From Bernardetiaceae bacterium (GTDB taxonomy: Bacteria; Bacteroidota; Bacteroidia; Cytophagales; Thermoflexibacteraceae), in assembly GCA_025057115.1 (NCBI GenBank), contig JANWWZ010000021.1:1-42551 (forward strand): a DNA stretch of 42,551 nt. Direction: 5' to 3'. The translations under genes and the position numbers were made by a program. Under the pieces are notes generated by a model that searched no databases, was not told where the DNA came from, and saw nothing but the letters and a program-made list of their open reading frames with translations. The stretch's first letter is position 1. Each line of letters opens with the position of its first letter. Positions 39,448 to 42,551 of this stretch are shown in pieces.

Positions 39448-41196
39448 TTAGTCAGCAATTTTAATATGCAATTCTTTGAGTTGTTCCTCTGACACGGGAG
39501 AAGGAGCATCTATCATCACATCTCGTCCAGCGGTGTTTTTGGGAAATGCAATAAAGTCGCGGATAGAATCTGCCCCACCCAATAAAGCGCAAAGGCGGTC
39601 AAAGCCGAATGCAATGCCTCCATGCGGAGGAGCCCCATACTCAAATGCGTTCATCAAAAAGCCAAATTGTTCTTTTGCCTGCTGGTCAGTAAAGCCTAGT
39701 AAGCGGAACATTTTGGCTTGCAGGGCTTGGTCGTGAATCCGTATAGAGCCACCTCCTACTTCTACTCCATTGATAACCATGTCATAGGCATTTGCGCGAA
39801 CTGCTCCTGGATCGGTGTCTAACTTTTCTATGTCCTCGAGCTTGGGTGAGGTGAAAGGATGGTGCATAGCAAACCATCGCTGTTCTTCTGGATTCCATTC
39901 CAAGAGGGGAAAGTCCACCACCCAAAGAGGTTGATAAAGGTCTTTTCTGCGCAGCCCTAGACGAGTACCCATTTCAAGGCGCAATTCGCTGAGTTGTTTT
40001 CGGGTAGAATCCGTCTGACCAGCTAAAATGAGCATTAAATCCCCTGGCTGAGCGTTCATTTTAACAGCCCATTTCATCAATTCGTTTGGCGCGTAAAACT
40101 TATCTACTGAAGACTTAAAACTACCATCGGTTTTGTATTGGATGTATACCAATCCTTTGGCGCCAATTTGTGGGCGTTTTACGAATTCTGTGAGCTCCTC
40201 GAGCTGTTTTCGAGAAAAGTCGGCGCAACCTTTGGCACAAATGCCCACCACGAGGTCGGCATTGTCAAAGACTTGAAATCCCTTACCTTTTGCCACGTCA
40301 TTGAGTTCGACAAAGCGCATGTCAAAACGCAAATCAGGCTTATCAGAACCATAGAATTGAATGGCTTCGGCATAGGTCATGCGGCGAAAAGGTCCCAACT
40401 CGATGCCCTTGATAGTTTTGAACAAATGTTTAATAAGTCCTTCAAAGGTTTGCAAAATGTCTTCTTGAGTAACAAAAGACATTTCGCAGTCTATTTGCGT
40501 AAATTCAGGCTGGCGATCGGCACGCAGGTCTTCATCGCGAAAACATTTGACAATTTGAAAATAGCGGTCAAAACCTGCTACCATGAGAATTTGCTTGAAG
40601 GTTTGCGGTGATTGGGGCAAGGCATAAAACTGCCCTGGATTTAGTCTGCTAGGTACTATAAAATCGCGCGCTCCTTCAGGAGTGGATTTAATCAGTACAG
40701 GGGTTTCTACTTCTAGAAAGCCTAAACTATCTAAGTAGTCCCGCGTAGCCTTTGCCATGCGATGGCGAAGCTCTAGATTTTGACGTACCACGCTGCGGCG
40801 CAAGTCTAGGTAACGGTACTTCATGCGCAATTCTTCCCCGCCATCGGTTTCATCTTCAATTAAAAAAGGAGGGACTTTTGCTGCGTTGAGTATTTGCAAA
40901 GTTTGTAGGCGGATTTCTATATCTCCTGTGGGAAGTTTGTTGTTTTTGGATATCCGTTCGATGACTTGCCCTGAAGCCTGCACTACAAACTCGCGACCTA
41001 GGTTGCGAACTGTTGTCAGTAATTCAGGAGGTGCGGTAGCTTCTTCAACAAGGAGTTGCGTGATGCCATATCGGTCGCGCAAGTCAATCCAGATAAGTCC
41101 TCCTTTATCGCGTATGCGTTGTACCCAACCGCAAAGGGTCACTTGCTTGCCCACATCGCAAAGGCGTAGTTCTCCACAAGTATGCGTTCTTAGCAT
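39448..41196 (-). CDS. aspS: Aspartyl-tRNA synthetase
   Basis: A 582-residue class II synthetase of the bacterial type. The N-terminal OB domain begins [11 protein letters not shown] and contains [23 protein letters not shown]. Motif 2 is [19 protein letters not shown], the GAD insertion domain lies at about 290-410, and motif 3 is [17 protein letters not shown]. Whether the enzyme is tRNA-Asp-specific or also charges tRNA-Asn cannot be told from the motifs alone. The length and start are normal. The tRNA cluster lies 79 bp beyond its stop and has its own promoter. Confidence 0.97.
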   Translation of the reverse strand: MLRTHTCGELRLCDVGKQVTLCGWVQRIRDKGGLIWIDLRDRYGITQLLVEEATAPPELLTTVRNLGREFVVQASGQVIERISKNNKLPTGDIEIRLQTLQILNAAKVPPFLIEDETDGGEELRMKYRYLDLRRSVVRQNLELRHRMAKATRDYLDSLGFLEVETPVLIKSTPEGARDFIVPSRLNPGQFYALPQSPQTFKQILMVAGFDRYFQIVKCFRDEDLRADRQPEFTQIDCEMSFVTQEDILQTFEGLIKHLFKTIKGIELGPFRRMTYAEAIQFYGSDKPDLRFDMRFVELNDVAKGKGFQVFDNADLVVGICAKGCADFSRKQLEELTEFVKRPQIGAKGLVYIQYKTDGSFKSSVDKFYAPNELMKWAVKMNAQPGDLMLILAGQTDSTRKQLSELRLEMGTRLGLRRKDLYQPLWVVDFPLLEWNPEEQRWFAMHHPFTSPKLEDIEKLDTDPGAVRANAYDMVINGVEVGGGSIRIHDQALQAKMFRLLGFTDQQAKEQFGFLMNAFEYGAPPHGGIAFGFDRLCALLGGADSIRDFIAFPKNTAGRDVMIDAPSPVSEEQLKELHIKIAD

Positions 41197-41319
41197 AGAA
41201 TTTCAACAATGTGCAGCGAAATTAGCCGATTTTCTCACTGGATTAAAAACTCCGCACTTGAAGGTGATAGATTCGCTGCCTTTTCAGTAACTTGACCAAC
41301 ACTACTTAGATAGGAATTA

Positions 41320-42405
41320 ATGAAATATTTTGCATGCATTACTTTGGGTTTGATGGGCTCGCTTCCGTTGCTCGGTCAAGATAGCCTTTCTAGTCCGTCG
41401 TGCACTCCTTTCCAGCTTACTGCTTACGCCGAAATCTACTATATCTATGACTTTTCCAATCCAACGGACCAAAATCGCCCTTTTTTCTATTCACACCATC
41501 GGCACAATGAAGTAGCTCTTAACTTGGGTTTTATTCGGGCTGCTTGCCAAACAGACCGCTTTAGAGGGAATTTGGCTTTCATGGCGGGCACTTACGCTAA
41601 TGCTAACTTAGCCAATGAGCCAGGAGTGCTAAGGAGTATTTTAGAGGCTAATATAGGCATTAAATTATCTGCACAGAGAAATGTCTGGCTAGAGGCAGGC
41701 ATATTTAACTCTCACTTGGGTTTTGAAAATCCCATCGGTGCCGAGTGCTGGAACATGACCCGAAGCCTAACAGCTGAAAACGCGCCTTATTATCTTGCTG
41801 GAATGAAAATCACCTACTACCTCCCCAATGAAAAGTGGCATGTGGGGTTGTTGTTACTCAATGGTTGGCAGCGCATGCAACGGCTGACAGGTACTTCAGT
41901 TCCTGCTTTAGGACATATCATCAGCTGGAAGCCTTCTGCAAAATTCTCACTTGTCAGTGGCTCGTTTATAGGCAATGATACGCCTGGTCAGCAAATCCGT
42001 TACTTTCACAGCGGTTATGCCCAGTTGCAACTTAGTAAGCTGTGGAATTGGATTGTGCAAATAGACACGGGATTGCAACAGAGGGGATCGAGCAATGGCA
42101 TGCATCTATGGTATGCGTTTACAACAGTGATGCGCTTTCAGTTGCCCAACAAAAAATGGTTCATCGCCAGCCGAGCAGAATACTACGCCGATCCTGATGA
42201 AGTGATTGTTTCTACGGAAAAGACTGACGGGTTTAGAGTATTTGGCTATTCGGTTAATTTAGATCGATATTTTGGCAACTATTTACTTTGGCGCTTGGAA
42301 GTGCGCACCTTGCAAAGCCATCGCGATGCTATTTTTGCCAAAGGCGAAAATCACGCCATCAAGGGTAATTGGTTTATAGGCTCGTGTATGGCGCTCTCAT
42401 TTTAA
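41320..42405 (+). CDS. Outer-membrane beta-barrel porin (BBP2-like)
   Basis: A 361-residue exported barrel. The signal peptide (KYFACITLGLMGSLPLLGQ) is followed by LTAYAEIYYIYDFSNPTDQNRP, the VALNLGFIRAACQTDRFRGNLA strand pair, and later paired strands, ending with LSF. This layout is that of the putative beta-barrel porin-2 family of Bacteroidota. Conserved phrases are WLEAGIFNSHLGFENPIG and NAPYYLAGMKITYYLP. The solute is unknown. It stands alone with aspS divergent, and the following minus-strand gene is convergent. Confidence 0.85.
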   Translation: MKYFACITLGLMGSLPLLGQDSLSSPSCTPFQLTAYAEIYYIYDFSNPTDQNRPFFYSHHRHNEVALNLGFIRAACQTDRFRGNLAFMAGTYANANLANEPGVLRSILEANIGIKLSAQRNVWLEAGIFNSHLGFENPIGAECWNMTRSLTAENAPYYLAGMKITYYLPNEKWHVGLLLLNGWQRMQRLTGTSVPALGHIISWKPSAKFSLVSGSFIGNDTPGQQIRYFHSGYAQLQLSKLWNWIVQIDTGLQQRGSSNGMHLWYAFTTVMRFQLPNKKWFIASRAEYYADPDEVIVSTEKTDGFRVFGYSVNLDRYFGNYLLWRLEVRTLQSHRDAIFAKGENHAIKGNWFIGSCMALSF

Positions 42406-42475
42406 AAAAGGGTTTACCCATTGCATAAAATGTAACACAGTAAAAAATCACAAACGCATTTCGTAATGCTCGATA

Positions 42476-42508
42476 AAACAAAAATCCGCCGGGCGGTTTG
42501 CTCGGCGG
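42476..42508 (-). terminator. Terminator of the minus-strand gene beyond the right edge
   Basis: TCCGCCG (42484-42490) pairs with CGGCGGA (42502-42508) with an inner GC pair. On the minus strand it is followed by TTTTTGTTTT, a good U-run. It suits the gene whose stop codon is at 42530-42532. Confidence 0.8.
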
Positions 42509-42529
42509 ACTGCTTTCCTTCAAATCAAT

Positions 42530-42551
42530 CTTACTCTTTCACCAACTTCTC
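42530..42551 (-). CDS. C-terminus of a partial gene, possible type IX cargo
   Basis: Only the last codons are visible, reading EKLVKE then stop in the frame that ends at 42530. This ending is like the final KLVK motif of type IX secretion C-terminal sorting domains, which would fit the PorP/SprF gene in this window. The fragment is far too short to be sure, but the matching terminator shows that a minus-strand gene ends here. Confidence 0.45.

Overview
The window is a slice of a Bacteroidota chromosome, most likely a Cytophagales-type gliding or environmental lineage rather than a gut Bacteroides. The evidence is a PorP/SprF-family type IX secretion outer-membrane protein, a FecA-like TonB receptor, a BBP2-like porin, a Bacteroidota-type THUMP-like methyltransferase, and promoters of the form TTG-N19/20-TAnnTTTG ahead of two tRNA units and the TonB receptor gene. 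Base composition looks even throughout, and no transposase, integrase or phage gene was seen.

Layout. Positions 1-640 are a gene-poor, decayed stretch. It has a CRISPR-type repeat at the very first base, a separate two-repeat mini-array (241-336), and fragments of minus-strand reading frames. From 650 to 3100 come an acyl-CoA dehydrogenase and a SAM methyltransferase, then tRNA-Gly and tRNA-Leu. From 3700 to 10860 there are a glycosyltransferase, murQ, an HPt-like protein, a COG2509-type flavoprotein, xseA, rmuC and two small proteins. From 13624 down to 10859 a tightly packed minus-strand operon encodes SCP2, a small membrane protein, NuoC, PabB and a PabC-like enzyme. This is followed by porP/sprF, a small exported protein and a serine hydrolase. 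A striking tandem triplication of a SpoIIAA/STAS-like gene (16584-18052) runs straight into a DUF72 gene, then hisH and a lipoprotein.

From 19920 to 28912 come menC with an epsilon-type exonuclease, a TPR protein ending in a lone histidine-kinase dimerisation domain, thiL-rimO, an exported beta-rich protein, and a NeuD-like acetyltransferase with pncB. From 29132 to 38796 lie a two-domain FtsX permease, htpG, an overlapping STAS/anti-sigma-kinase pair, a TonB receptor with a palindromic operator on its transcription start, and hmgA with a KynB-like cyclase. The window ends with a Ser-Pro-Arg tRNA cluster, aspS, a porin, and the last codons of a minus-strand gene whose end resembles a type IX sorting signal.

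Most genes are core metabolism (folate, menaquinone, thiamine, NAD, histidine, aromatic amino-acid breakdown, murein recycling). No complete novel system was found. The points that most deserve a second look are the triplicated STAS-like genes with a remnant of the downstream gene between copies, the kinase-less TPR/HisKA protein, the defence-like scar at the left edge, a plus-strand terminator at about 9.0 kb with no plus-strand gene in front of it, and the operators at the TonB receptor and pncB.
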